NCBI GenBank assembly: GCA_916048095.2
Contig: OU696590.1
Location: 1,705,001 to 1,769,000 of the forward strand
Length of the DNA stretch: 64,000 nucleotides
Origin: Sacculina carcini
Taxonomy: Eukaryota > Arthropoda > Thecostraca > Sacculinidae
Direction: 5' to 3'
A model generated the notes under the pieces. That model was not told the DNA's origin. It saw nothing but the letters and a program-made list of their open reading frames with translations, and made no database searches. Positions 44,262 through 55,985 of the stretch are shown here, one piece after another. A program made the translations under genes and the position numbers. The first letter of the stretch is position 1, and each line of letters starts with the position of its first letter.

Positions 44262-47099
44262 TTATCAAGTTTATGTTGACAATACATGAACATATGCTGC
44301 ATTGTACAACTTTACAACTGACAATTATTCTGGATAGTGTGAAATAATTGTTCCAAAAGTTCAAAATTGTCCTAATTCTAAATAGTTGATCTTACAAATG
44401 AAAAACTTGCGCTAAACACAAAAACTTACATTTATAACTCATTTAATACTTATTTCAGATCAATAAAATATTGATTTTTGGGCTCCTAATGACAAACAGA
44501 TTCTATGATACAAAAGTTGCATTTGCAACAAAAGGTCACCCTAATTTTTTATATTAACTGAGCTGCATGTGTTTATGTGTGTGAGTGTGCTTGTTTGAAT
44601 ACGTGTTGGTGTGTATGTGTATGCAAATGTGTGTGTATGTGTCGGTGAGTTTCTACATGACTGGTTTATCAGACGGTAGTTGTGAGCCACAAAGACCACA
44701 AATACTTGGGCAAATTGAGTTTTGTTCTCAGAATCGCAGCGCACCTCAAATGGCCAGTGTACGCGATATAGCTGAATATATCATGGTCATGTGGGTTTTC
44801 CAGTTGAACAGCGTATATGCATGCTTTCTAAACGAATATGACCCTGAGTAACAGTCGTAAATCATATTTTACAACGTGATACCAGAATGATATGTGCTGC
44901 TGAATGTAGATATATTGTTTTTTATTAGCATCATTTGCTCAAGTACTATTCTACGTTTACCGCAACTTTAACCGCTATCATATATTTCGGTTTTATTTAA
45001 ACCGAATATAACTTGACCCAAACCTACCAAACCCAACCCAACCACCCCATCTTGACCTAACCCAGCCTAATCTGAGGTGATCCAACTTATTAGTTTATGA
45101 TCACAAAATGAACAGATTCAATCATAATTTCTAATCAGAAGTTTGAGATTATCTACGCCAGGGGTCTCAAACACGCGGCCCACCAATACTTTTCTCGCAG
45201 CTCGCCATTATAGTATAGAAACCAAATTGTAAAACTGAGGGTGCGACAAACAGACACACAGCCCAAACAGTTCATTTTGTTGTTTAAATACTATATGAGA
45301 CATGTACATACACAAATGGTATGTTTTAATGAGTATAATGGTTAATTCCAGTATTTATGTCTATATTATATTGTCTATGTCTGTATTGTGTCTATATGTG
45401 TGTCCGTATGCAGTGCTATGCACATGCAGGTTATCTAGCACCACACACGGACACAATGTTCACACGTCTTCCAGATACAGGCTTATCGAGTTTATGTTGA
45501 CAATACATGAACATTTGCTGCATTGTACAACTGTACAACTGACGATTTTTCTGGATGGTGTGAAATAATTGTTCTAAAAGTTATCTTATATTAAAGTTAT
45601 CTATCTTAAAAATCAAAAAGTTACACTAAAAACAAAAAGTTGCATTTATAACTTGTTTAGTACTTATTTCAGATCAATAAAATATTGATTTTTGGGCTAT
45701 TTATATATTCTATGATACATATTCTATGATATTCTATGATACATATTCTATGATACAAAAGTTGCATTTGCAACAAAAGGTCACCCTAACTTTATATATT
45801 AACTGAGCTGTGTGTGTTTATGTGTGTGAGTGTGTTTGTTTGAATACGTGTTGGTGTGTATGTGTATGCAAATGTGTGTGTATGTGTCGGTGAGTTTCTA
45901 CATGACTGGTTTATCAGACGGTAGGTGTGAGCCACAAAGACCACAAATACTTGGGCAAATTGAGTTTTGTTCTCAGAATCGCAGCGCACCTCAAATGGCC
46001 AGTGTACGCGATATAGCTGAATATATCATGGTCATGTGGGTTTTCCAGTTGAACAGCGTATATGCATGCTTTCTAAACGAATATGACCCTGAGTAACAGT
46101 CGTAAATCATATTTTACAACGTGATACCAGAATGATATGTGCTGCTGAATGTAGATATATTGTTTTTTATTAGCATCATTTGCTCAAGTACTATTCTACG
46201 TTTACCGCAACTTTAACCGCTATCATATATTTCGGTTTTATTTAAACCGAATATAACTTGACCCAAACCTACCAAACCCAACCCAACCACCCCATCTTGA
46301 CCTAACCCAGCCTAATCTGAGGTGATCCAACTTATTAGTTTGTGATCACAAAATGAACAGATTCAATCATAATTTCTAATCAGAAGTTTGAGATTATCTA
46401 CGCCAGGGGTCTCAAACACGCGGTCCACCAATACTTTTCTCGTAGCTCGCCATTATAGTATAGAAACCAAATTGTAAAACTGAGGGTGCGACAAACAGAC
46501 ACACAGCCCAAACAGTTCATTTTGTTGTTTAAATACTATATGAGACATGTACATACACAAATGGTATGTTTTAATGAGTATAATGGTTAATTCCAGTATT
46601 TATGTCTATATTATATTGTCTATGTCTGTATTGTGTCTGTATGTGTGTCCGTATGCAGTGCTATGCACATGCAGGTTATCTAGCACCACACACGGACACA
46701 ATATTCACACGTCTTCCAGATACAGGCTTATCGAGTTTATGTTGACAATACATGAACATTTGCTGCATTGTACAACTGTACAACTGACGATTTTTCTGGA
46801 TGGTGTGAAATAATTGTTCTAAAAGTTATCTTATATTAAAGTTATCTATCTTAAAAATCAAAAAGTTACACTAAAAACAAAAAGTTGCATTTATAACTTG
46901 TTTAGTACTTATTTCAGATCAATAAAATATTGATTTTTGGGCTATTTATATATTCTATGATACATATTCTATGATATTCTATGATACATATTCTATGATA
47001 CAAAAGTTGCATTTGCAACAAAAGGTCACCCTAACTTTATATATTAACTGAGCTGTGTGTGTTTATGTGTGTGAGTGTGCTTGTTTGAATACGTGTTGG

Positions 47100-47754
47100 A
47101 CAGTGAGAAGACATCCCTTGTGATTTGCGGTACTCGTGTCTCCATCCAACGCTGTGAGTCTGTCCGGCTACATCTGTCAAATACCTGCATTTCACCTAGG
47201 CCAAGTTTGCGCGTTTTGGGAGTCACCCTGGACAGTCAGCTCACCTGGGGATGCCATGTGATGGACTTGGTAAAGCGCTGCAACTGCATACTGATCTCCA
47301 TCAGCCGAATCAAGAGACAGCTGACATCCGAGGTAATAAACAGACTAGTTGTTGCCCACATCTTCTCCAGAATACAGTACTGCATGTCTGTCTGGGGTGG
47401 GTTGTCAGAGTCTGACAAAGAGAAGATCAGCAGGATCATGCGGTTTGCCGCCCGCCTGACTTGTGGTCTAAGGAAGTACGACCATGTCACGCCGGCTCTC
47501 AAGAGTCTCGGGTGGCCGACAGTTGAAGCCATGGTCAGAAACCGTGACCTAAAAAATGTAACGAGAGCTCTGCAAGAAGATCGCGCTCCGCCGTGTCTCA
47601 CTGACATGTTTAGCAGGAGGAGCAGCGTGTCAGCGCGTAGCACCCGTTCCACTGAATGTGGATTGTTGCACCTGCCCAGGGCCCGACTAGAGGCTACCAA
47701 ACGCCATTTCAGGTGTCGCGCAGCCAGGGGTTACAATGAGGTCGCCAGAAATTG
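47100..47754 (+). pseudogene. C-terminal part of a LINE ORF2
   Basis: Open through the truncated region to TGA near 47752. It contains the post-catalytic thumb and C-terminal region only; the catalytic YxDD motif and endonuclease are lost to 5' truncation. Confidence 0.8.
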
Positions 47755-48011
47755 AGCTTTATCCTTTTTCTTTTTTTACACTTCATTCCGTTTAATAGTT
47801 TTATTGTTTAGTTTTATTGTTTCCGATATCACCCTACGTCGACTCCACCCATTTTTTATTATCATTATTTTTTATGTATACTCATTTTATCTTTAATTGT
47901 TGTTTTAATTGTATTGTAAACTGCCCATGTGTCATGTTCTAATGTGTATTGTAAATTGTCAATTAAAAACCGTTTCGGATTGACAATATATGATGATGAT
48001 GATGATGATGA
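47100..48011 (+). mobile_element. 5'-truncated LINE with (GAT)n tail
   Basis: Inserted in the third 1,245-bp unit. TGTTGG lies at both ends (47094-47099 and 48012-48017). The protein segment from 47100 to 47754 is an ORF2 C-terminus (VLGVTLDSQLTW, SRIQYCMSVWGG, HVTPALKSLGW). The 3' end is TGACAATATATG plus (ATG/GAT)n. This is a different family from the L2-like elements, within the broader CR1/Jockey group. Confidence 0.85.
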
Positions 48012-48199
48012 TGTTGGTGTGTATGTGTATGTAAATGTGTGTCTATGTGTTGGTGTGTTTCTACATGACTGGTTTATCAGACGGTAGGTGTGAGCCACAA
48101 AGACCACAAATATTTGGGCAAATGGGTTTTTGTTCTCAGAATCGCAGCGCACCTCAAATGGCCAGTGTGCGCGATATAGCTGAATATATCATGGTCATT

Positions 48200-48935
48200 T
48201 TTAGTAATGGTCGCAATAATGTTCTATATATTTTTTCAATGGAACTTTTTATCAAATAGCACGTACTACAGTAGCGTAAACACTGCATTTGTGAATGCCC
48301 CCGTCCTCCCATATGTCAAACGTGGGACAATGGCGCTATCTCACGCCCTGAAAATCACGTGCAAATTCCTGTTAAAGTAAATACGTACTTTCAAGTTCTA
48401 CAGTGCAGTATCTGGTATAGAGAGCTCACACATCGTACTATACCACGCTCTAAATATCTCACGACACCCTCCGGTTCGTGGACATTTCCTAAAATAACAC
48501 TATCCTTCGTACCCAAAAACGTATAAATATCGAGTAGAACAGATATTAAGATGAATATCAATTACTAAATCCTAACGGCAGAAATGTTGACATTTCTTTA
48601 TCTTCAGACCATATATTCCATCTCTTTTCCTATTTTATCCTCATATATACCATTTTTGTGCCTCTTATCTGCAAAAAGTCACCAAACCTCGTGGTAAACT
48701 TACCTAATAACAAGAAAAATAACAAAAGGTTACCTGACGATAAAAAGTAACCTTAAAAGCAAAAAAGTAACCTAACGATGAGAAAGTAACTTTTGGTAAC
48801 CTAATGACTTTTTTAATAATTATCGTACACAACGTTTTCATGCAGTTTTAGGTAGCTTATGAAAAAGAGACCTTTAGGTGAAAAAGTAACTTTATTAACT
48901 TTTGACAGCCCTACTAATAACTGACGAAATTGACT
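48200..48935. other. Anonymous AT-rich DNA
   Basis: No gene seen. 48690-48900 repeats an AAAGTAACCT / GGTTACCT-like phrase several times, a weak short-period repetition. Confidence 0.45.
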
Positions 48936-49271
48936 TAAGCCAGCCCGTCGTCAGGAACAATTTAGAAATTAAACCCAAAAAAATGGCAAATCATAAATAG
49001 TATCTAATAATTTCTGGTTAATTCTTCCGCTAATGCATCATATGCATAAGGCTGATATCTTTGGATTACACCTGTACTACAACCCTTTTGCAATGTGCGT
49101 TCTGCTCCGTATTATTCCTAGTACATTTATCATCAGATTGCAAAATATATTGAAAGGTTCACATCATTATCCAACATCTTTTGCTTGAGATCTTTTCTAC
49201 TTTTACCGCTAGAATATTTACTGCTAGCAAAATATCATATACCTCGCTATCATCTAAGCCCACTCTTTATA
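48936..49271 (-). mobile_element. Helitron-like interior, left of LINE insertion
   Basis: Matches the interior of unit 4 (12030-12315), including CTAGAATATTTACTGCTAGC and CTCGCTATCAT..AAGCCCACTCTTTATA. It continues at 51474 after the inserted LINE. Confidence 0.7.
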
Positions 49272-51473
49272 CAACAACAAAACAACAAAACATGTATTTC
49301 ATATAGCGCTCTAATTATCATAGGCGCGAGGAACGGCTAGCTATAAAATGTATACAATGTGGAATAAACAAAACAGTATCGCATAAACAAAAATATAAGC
49401 AGCGATATACTATAAAGGAACAATTGAAAATAACTATGGATGAAGAAAAAAAAAATCAAACAGTTATTCACACAATATAATTATTCATCAGAGGAGACAC
49501 CGAGAAGATATGTACAAAGAGAAGTGGAAAAAGACCTGTAAGAGAGAGAAGATCGAATTTTAAGAGGAAGTTCATTGAACAAACGAGGTCCAGAGAAAAA
49601 AAGAGATTTCGAAGACCAGGTGGAGTCGTTGAGAGCACGGGGACAGAAGAGACTACGTGATAGTGAGCGGCCCGGACGATCAGAAACAGTAAGAAGAGAA
49701 CGGAGATAAGGAGGAGCAGAGTCGGAGTGGATGATCTTGAAGATGATGCAGCAAACCTTGTGATGGATTCGCTGCCGTGCAGGAAGCCATCCAAGTTGGC
49801 GGATGAATTTCGAGGTGGGAGTTCTCGGTGGAAGAAGAAAAATAAAACGGCAAGATTGGTTTATAATTTTCTGAAGCGAGCGTATATTTTTACAAGAAAC
49901 ATGAAGATAAAGAGAGTTACAATAGTCTAACCTGGAGAAAATTAAGGACTGTACAAGTGTGATTGCTGTAGCATTATCAAGGAATCGACGGATAGGATAA
50001 AGTTGGCGGAGAATAAGACGACAGGAGCGAGTCACACGTGATATGTTAATTGAGAAAGAGAGATTGTGATCAAAATGTACACCAAGATCACGAACACACT
50101 GAGATAGGGGTAATGGAATTATTGGAGGAGATAATTTGGGAGGATGAAACACAATATATTCAGACTTGGAATGGTTCAAAAGTAGATGGCGTGATGAAGC
50201 CCAGGATGTAATATTATTCAAAACCGCAGAAATGCAATTTTCTGAAAATTTTGAGATAGGAAAGTACAGCTGTAGATCATCCGCATAAATGTGGTAAGAA
50301 ATAGGAAAACGATGAAGAATTGGACAGAGAGAAGACATATACAAATTGAACAATAACGGACCCAATATTGATCCCTGAGGTACGCCACTGGAAAGTTTTA
50401 CAGAACTCGAAAAAGTGGAATTAGAGCGAACAGAATAAGAACGATTAGAAAAGTATGACTTCATCAATGAAAGAGCCGTAGAAGAGAGTCCAATAGCGGC
50501 AAGGTCGTCACACAAAATTGCATGATCGACGAGGTCAAATGCCGAAGAGAGATCCAGCAGAACAAGCAGAACAGAGTCACCAGAGGCAAAATGATTGAAG
50601 ATATCGTTCAATAGGTGCAAAAGGAGAGATTCAGTGGAACGATTAGATACAAAGCCAGATTGAAAAGGATCGAGAACGGTGTTTATCAAAGGTGATAATT
50701 GCTCGTGTATGGCCGACTCCAGCAGCTTGGCAGTGAAGCTCAGAACGGAAACAGGGCGGTAATTACCAGGACAGTTAGGGTCAAGAGTGGGTTTTTTCAG
50801 TATTGGTGTGACAATAGCAGATTTATCAGCAAAAAATAAACCATGTAGAAAAGAAGAATTGATGAGATGGGAAAAAATGGGGGAAAGGAGGTGAATGGAG
50901 TCAGACAAAGCAGAGAAATTAATCGGATCGAGAGGACAACGAGAAATTTTAAGTTTTTTAATAAGGCGAGAAGTATGAGCTACCGAGATATGGGAGAAAC
51001 TAGACAGAGTGGAGGATGAAGTAGTATGAGTGAGAACTGTAGTGGTTGTAGGAAGTAGGGCACGAACCGAATTTAGTTTTTGAGGGAAGAATTGAGCAAA
51101 AGTAGAAGCCGAAATAGGATTGGGAGAGGAGCTGCCAACTGTCAACTGTTTTAGAGTGGACCACTGACGCGAAGGAGAACGAGCACAGTCTGCAAGGCGT
51201 GACTTATAAAAATCGGCTTTGGCCGTGGTCAGTGTAGAAAGAAACGAATGTCGAGCAGAGCAAAAAGAGTCCCAGTCACTAGGCGACCGAGAGCGACGCC
51301 ACCTACGCTCAAGACGGCGGGACGAAGTTCGCATATGAACTAAGTCCGACGAAAGCCACGGAGGGGGACGGGTTTGTGAGCGAACACGACGAGTGATCAG
51401 TGGAAATAATCGTTCATTGATCTCACTGAGAGAAGATGACAGAAAATCAAACACAAATTTGGGATGAAAGCCG
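49272..51473 (-). mobile_element. 5'-truncated L2-like LINE with intact RT frame
   Basis: Flanked by TTATA (49267-49271 and 51474-51478) and inserted in Helitron-like sequence whose empty form is at about 12313 (CTCTTTATAGATACATTT). The 3' tail is (GTT)-type. Protein features match the element at 40197-44261, but with distinct sequence. Confidence 0.88.
49481..51473 (-). CDS. L2-like LINE ORF2, reverse transcriptase portion
   Basis: About 664 codons are open from the truncation point; the frame also runs 22 codons into flanking DNA, to 51541. It has NYRPVSVLSFTAKLLE, LLDLSSAFDLVDH, SGVPQGSILGPLLFNLYMS, the catalytic IYADDLQLYF (about 50270-50300), RLDYCNSLY and LGWLPARQRIHHKVCC. The endonuclease is missing because of 5' truncation. 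No stop or frameshift is seen, so the copy is young or its RT frame escaped damage. Without a start codon or endonuclease it is unlikely to move by itself. Confidence 0.85.
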
Positions 51474-51865
51474 TTATAGAGACATTTAAGCCCGCCCGTC
51501 GTGCGGAACAGTTCATTAAATATAATAAATATTGAATTCATAAGAGAAAACTAATACAAGTTTGAATAGAAAAAAGTAAACCCATAACAACTCTTAACCA
51601 ATTGAAAAAAGTCTAAATATGAATGTTTTAATTTATATGTGTCAAAATATTTTCCCCTCGAAAAGCCTCATATTTAAACCCGCCCGTCGTGCGGAACAAT
51701 TAATAATACAAAATGAATAAAAAAGCAGAAAGCTTATCCAATAGAAAAATATATATTTGTAAATTCTTGCTTTGATTATTGGCGAAGTATTTTCCCTCAA
51801 CACTGCTCAAATTCACACCCGTCCTTCGTGTGTAGTAATTCAAAAGTGTAACACTATCAAAGTTT
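51474..51865 (-). mobile_element. Helitron-like interior, right of LINE insertion
   Basis: Continues the block broken at 49271: hairpin motifs at 51490 and 51677, then the ACCCGTCCTTCGTGTGTAGT block at 51818. Resembles 15560-15780. Confidence 0.7.
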
Positions 51866-51894
51866 TTGAGGAATAAGATGAAGATTCAGACTCA

Positions 51895-52966
51895 CTAATG
51901 TAAATGTGACTTAAATGGTGTACAAATATATCGCATTATGCAACAAATGTGAATTTAGCTGCCTTACAGTTTGGTTCCGATACTATATTGGGGGATTGAG
52001 AGAAAAGTATCGGTGGGCCGCGTGTTTGGGACCCCTGGGGTAGATAATCTCAGTCTTCTGATTACAAATTATGATCGAATCAGTATATTTTGTGATCACA
52101 AACTAATAAGTTAAATCAGTTAGTTAAATCACCTCAGACTAGGCTGAGTGCGGTCAAGATTGAATGGTTGGGTTGGGTAGGTTCGACTCAGGTTATATTG
52201 GGTTTTAATGATAGCGGCACATATATAAATTTTAGCAATAAATATTATAGCGGTAAAAGTAAAATAGTACTTAAGCAAATGATGTTGGGGATGATGTTAA
52301 GTAATAAATATAGTTTGCAAACATTCTGATGAAAAGATTTCATCATCTTTCATTGTTTGCTTCGTGTTTGTGTTCTGAATTATACCACACGACGGGCAGA
52401 TTTATATATCAGGAGGGTTGAGGGATAATATTTGTCAAAATCAGAACAAAAATATTCACATTTTGACTTTTCTTTTGGTTAAGATATTTATAGGTTACAT
52501 TTTTTTCCAATTTGTATTCATAATATTTTATGGATTTAATATGAATTTTATTGTATGAATTGTTCTGCACGACGGGCGGGTTTAAAAAAAAGTGTTTTCA
52601 TTTTTTAGTTCATTTTTTCAAATGGTTCATTTAAAAAGGTATTTAAAAAAAATAAAAATGCTCCGCGGGCAGCAACTATAGACAATAGAACGTTCAATTT
52701 ACCCTGTAGAATTAATCCATGCACAAAACCAATGGATTTGACTTCAAGATCCAGAACGGATCGTGTTCGAGTTCTGAATAATTCAGCACGACGGGCGGGT
52801 GAAAAAATGACCAAGGCAGACTGAGGGGAAATATTTTGTCGAAATAAAAATAATTAAACTTAGAATTTTCAATTGATAAATATTTTTATGGGTGTACCCT
52901 ATTTCATTTTTAATAAAAATAAAAGTTATAAAGTGATAAAAATATTCTGGAAACATTATGATGAAA

Positions 52967-52972
<6 letters not shown>
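51895..52972 (+). mobile_element. Helitron-like fragment, plus orientation
   Basis: From the TCGCATTATGCAACAAATGTG block through the inverted hAT-like end (GGGACCCCTG at 52028) and GGTTGGGTTGGG, then hairpins at 52384, 52565 and 52784. It parallels 58615-59560 of the 3.69-kb unit. It meets minus-oriented sequence on both sides, so orientation flips twice here. Confidence 0.65.

Positions 52973-52997
<25 letters not shown>
52973..52997. repeat. (TA)n microsatellite
   Basis: TA tract immediately before a Helitron-like CTAG terminus, exactly as at 8669-8678. Confidence 0.9.
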
Positions 52998-53348
52998 CTA
53001 GCATTAAAACCCGCCCGTTGTGCGGAGGAATTCATAAATAGAATTAATATTAATAAAACATATTACAAATAAAAAAACAAAAAAACTCATAAGTGTCCTA
53101 CTCAATAGAAAAGTCCAAGTGTGAATATTTTTTTTTTTATTTTGACATAATATTTTCCCTCAACTCGCCTCATATATAAACCCACCCCGGGACATTATTA
53201 TCTCATAAACATGATCCATCGCTTCGTTTACGTTTGAAGCCCCTGATCAATACCATTGAGCCCGCGCAGTTAGGTCACCTCATATTCAAGCATACACGCA
53301 CACAGACAGACAGATAATTTCTTTTATATTTATATATATATATATATA
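52998..53348 (-). mobile_element. Helitron-like short unit, minus orientation
   Basis: The minus-strand 3' end CCGCACAACGGGCGGG-TTTTAATG-CTAG is at 52998-53030. The minus-strand 5' side is at 53300-53348 (TATATATA...AAATTATCTGTCTGTCTG). Same termini as unit 1 of the left array. Confidence 0.65.
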
Positions 53349-55975
53349 GATTTGAACCCGCCCGTCGTGCGGAACAATTAATAAAGTAAAATTCATATTC
53401 AATCCATAAAATAAACTGAATACAAATACAAAAGCAAAAAATTTAACCTGTATATACGTGCACCAATAAAAACTCAAAATGTGAATATTTTAAATTTAAA
53501 TTTGACAAAATATTATCCCTCAATCCGCTTTATATTTGAGCCTGCCCGTCGTGCGGAATAATTCAGAACACAAACACATAACAGTGAATGGAAATTCTAG
53601 CATATAAACCGGCCCGTCGTGCGGAACAATTCATACCATTAAATTTGTATTCAATTTATAAGCGAAAATACATATGAATTAATAAAGAAAAGAGTAAACC
53701 CATAAAAAGTCTAAAATAATATATTTTCATATTATTTTGACAAAATAGTTTACCTAAACCGCCTCATATTTAAACCTGCCCGTCGTGCTGAATAATTCAG
53801 AACTCTGACACAAAACAATGAAAAATGACTAATTTTTTATCATAATGTTTTCAAAATATATTTATAACTCAACATCACCATCTAGCATTAAAACCCGCCC
53901 TTTGTGCAGAACAATAAATAAAGCAAAATGAATATTGAATTAATAAAAAATGATTAGAAATTAAAAAAGTAAACCCATAAAAAGTCTTAACCAATAGAAA
54001 AGTCTAAATGTGACTGTTTTTATTTTATGTGTGGGAAAATATTTTCCCTCGAACTGCCTCGTATTTAAACCCGCCCGTCGTGCGGAACTATAAATAGAAT
54101 ATAATGAATCAAAAAGCAAAAAGCTTATCCAATAGAAAAATATAAATTTGTAAATTCTTGTTTTAATTATTGACGAAGTTTTTTTCCTCAACACTGCTCA
54201 AGTTCACACCCATCCTTCGTGTGTAGTAATTCAGAAGTGTAACACTATCAAAACAATGAAACCTTGTGTCATCTCTATAATTCCAGATTTATGCGTCCGC
54301 TAAAACAGCATATTTATATTGTTGGCATTGCATGATATTACAACCCATATCCTTATGCAACTTGAAATTAAACCAATTAAATTATACAGTAAAATTCAGT
54401 AGTTAACTTTGTTCCCAGTAGTATTTTACCCGCCCGTCGGGCGGAACAATTCATGTGTAAATATTGAGGACAATAAAGCCTTTCTATTCAGTATAGTGTA
54501 GCATTAATTAAACTGTACCCAATAAAACCACACCATCCATGCTTGGAACAAACATGATGCATTCTTAATTGTGATTGGGCTTCAGTGAAATTTAATCGGT
54601 GTATATTCCTGTGCAATCGCAAGTGCGCATAATAGCTGTCAAATCGGTAATATGTGCTTTTGACTTTACACCGCCGTAACTTCCTTCAGATACACTTTGG
54701 AATATTACAAATTATACCGTATTGTAGAAAACAAGATTTCTAGCACGATGGTATAATTTATTTTTATGTATAACAAATAGTTACTGAGAAATAGTAGAAA
54801 AATGAATTAATTTTAGTCGCCCGGTGTTCAAGTGTAATTTTGGATGTATTTGAGAATTTCGCCAATTTCACACGTTTTTTGTATCATTTGTGGGTATAAA
54901 TTATAGCTTATCTTGTAGAACACAAAATTATCTACACAGTAGTATATTCCTGTGTAATCGCAAGTGCGCATAATAGCTGTCAAATTGGCAATATGTCGTT
55001 TTGAATTTACACCGCCGTAACTGCCTTCAGATATACTTTGGAAAATTAAAAACAATACCGTATTGTAGAAAACAAGATTTCTAGCACGATGGTATAATTT
55101 ATTTTTATGTATAACAAATAGTTACTGAGAAATAGTAGAAAAATGAATTAATTGTAGTCACCCGGTGTTCAAGTGTAATTTTGGATGTATTTGATAATTT
55201 TGCTAATTTTACACGTTTTTTGTATAATTTGTGGGTATAAATTAGAATATTTCTTGTAGAACACAAAATTATCTACACAATAGTATAATTTTTATAGCTG
55301 TAAATCTGCTGGTTTATGAGGAATAGATAGGGGAATATTGACCAAAATATTCGCGTTTTTAGTGCTAATTTTGCCTTTTTGACTTTGTCATTTTGACTTC
55401 ACACCGCCGTAACTTTTTGTTAATACACTTTGTAAAATTAAAATTTATACCGTGCTGTAGCAAACAAATTTCCCAGCATGATGGTAGTATTTATTTAGAT
55501 GTGTGATGTTTAGTTGCTGAGAAATAGAGAAAAAAGTACATAAAATCGGTCGCGTGGAGTTTAATTATTATTTTTAATGTAGATTGAAATTTTGTCATTT
55601 TACATATTTTATATTTAATTTTTGGATATAAAGTATAACCTATCTTGTAGAATAGAAAATTATCTACAAGATGGTATAATTCGTATAGCTGTATCATTCA
55701 TGGTTTATGAGGAGTAGATGGCAGAATATTGACCACAATTTTTGCATTTTTCAGGGTTCATTTTGTGTTTTCACCGCGATAACTTTTTATGGTTTTATTT
55801 TTAAAATTTGAAATTTATCCTATCGTGTAGACAAGAAAATTTCCAACGTAATGATATAAATTGTTGGCGGGTACACCAAGTGGTTACCGAGTAGCAGCTT
55901 GCTGAAAATGGACCAAGGAGGGTGGGACAGACAAACAGACAGACAGACAGAGGATCTCTTTTATATATATATAGA
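53349..55975 (-). mobile_element. Helitron-like unit, minus orientation (2.6 kb)
   Basis: The minus-strand 5' start (TCTATATATATATAAAAGAG) is at 55956-55975 and the 3' hairpin at 53356. It contains 370-bp repeats (54600-55860) and seven or so hairpin motifs (53356-54440). It is most like unit 5 of the left array (14851-17859). Confidence 0.68.
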
Positions 55976-55985
55976 TATATATATA

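Larger units (their letters stand above)
39964..48199 (+). repeat. Tandem array of 1,245-bp units
   Basis: Units begin GCCCAAACAGTTCATTTTG at 39964, 45262 and 46507. The copies at 45262-46506 and 46507 onward are offset by exactly 1,245 bp and differ at only a few bases. The first unit is split by the L2-like LINE at 40197-44261. The third is split by the LINE at 47100-48011 and breaks off near 48199. Each unit contains a TG-rich stretch, a short non-coding frame, and the TTGCTCAAGTACTATTC...CAGGGGTCTCAAACACGCGG block that is also found inside the Helitron-like units, so the array derives partly from that family. Confidence 0.85.

Noticed and set aside
44585..44851. 88-codon frames repeated at 44585, 45830 and partly 48035 as a tandem gene family
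   Set aside because: They repeat only because the 1,245-bp unit repeats. They begin in a TG microsatellite, show no domain, and are broken in the third copy.
47236..47700. Minus-strand open frames opposite the LINE fragment and opposite gag-pol genes
   Set aside because: Antisense shadows of the plus-strand retroelement coding sequence.
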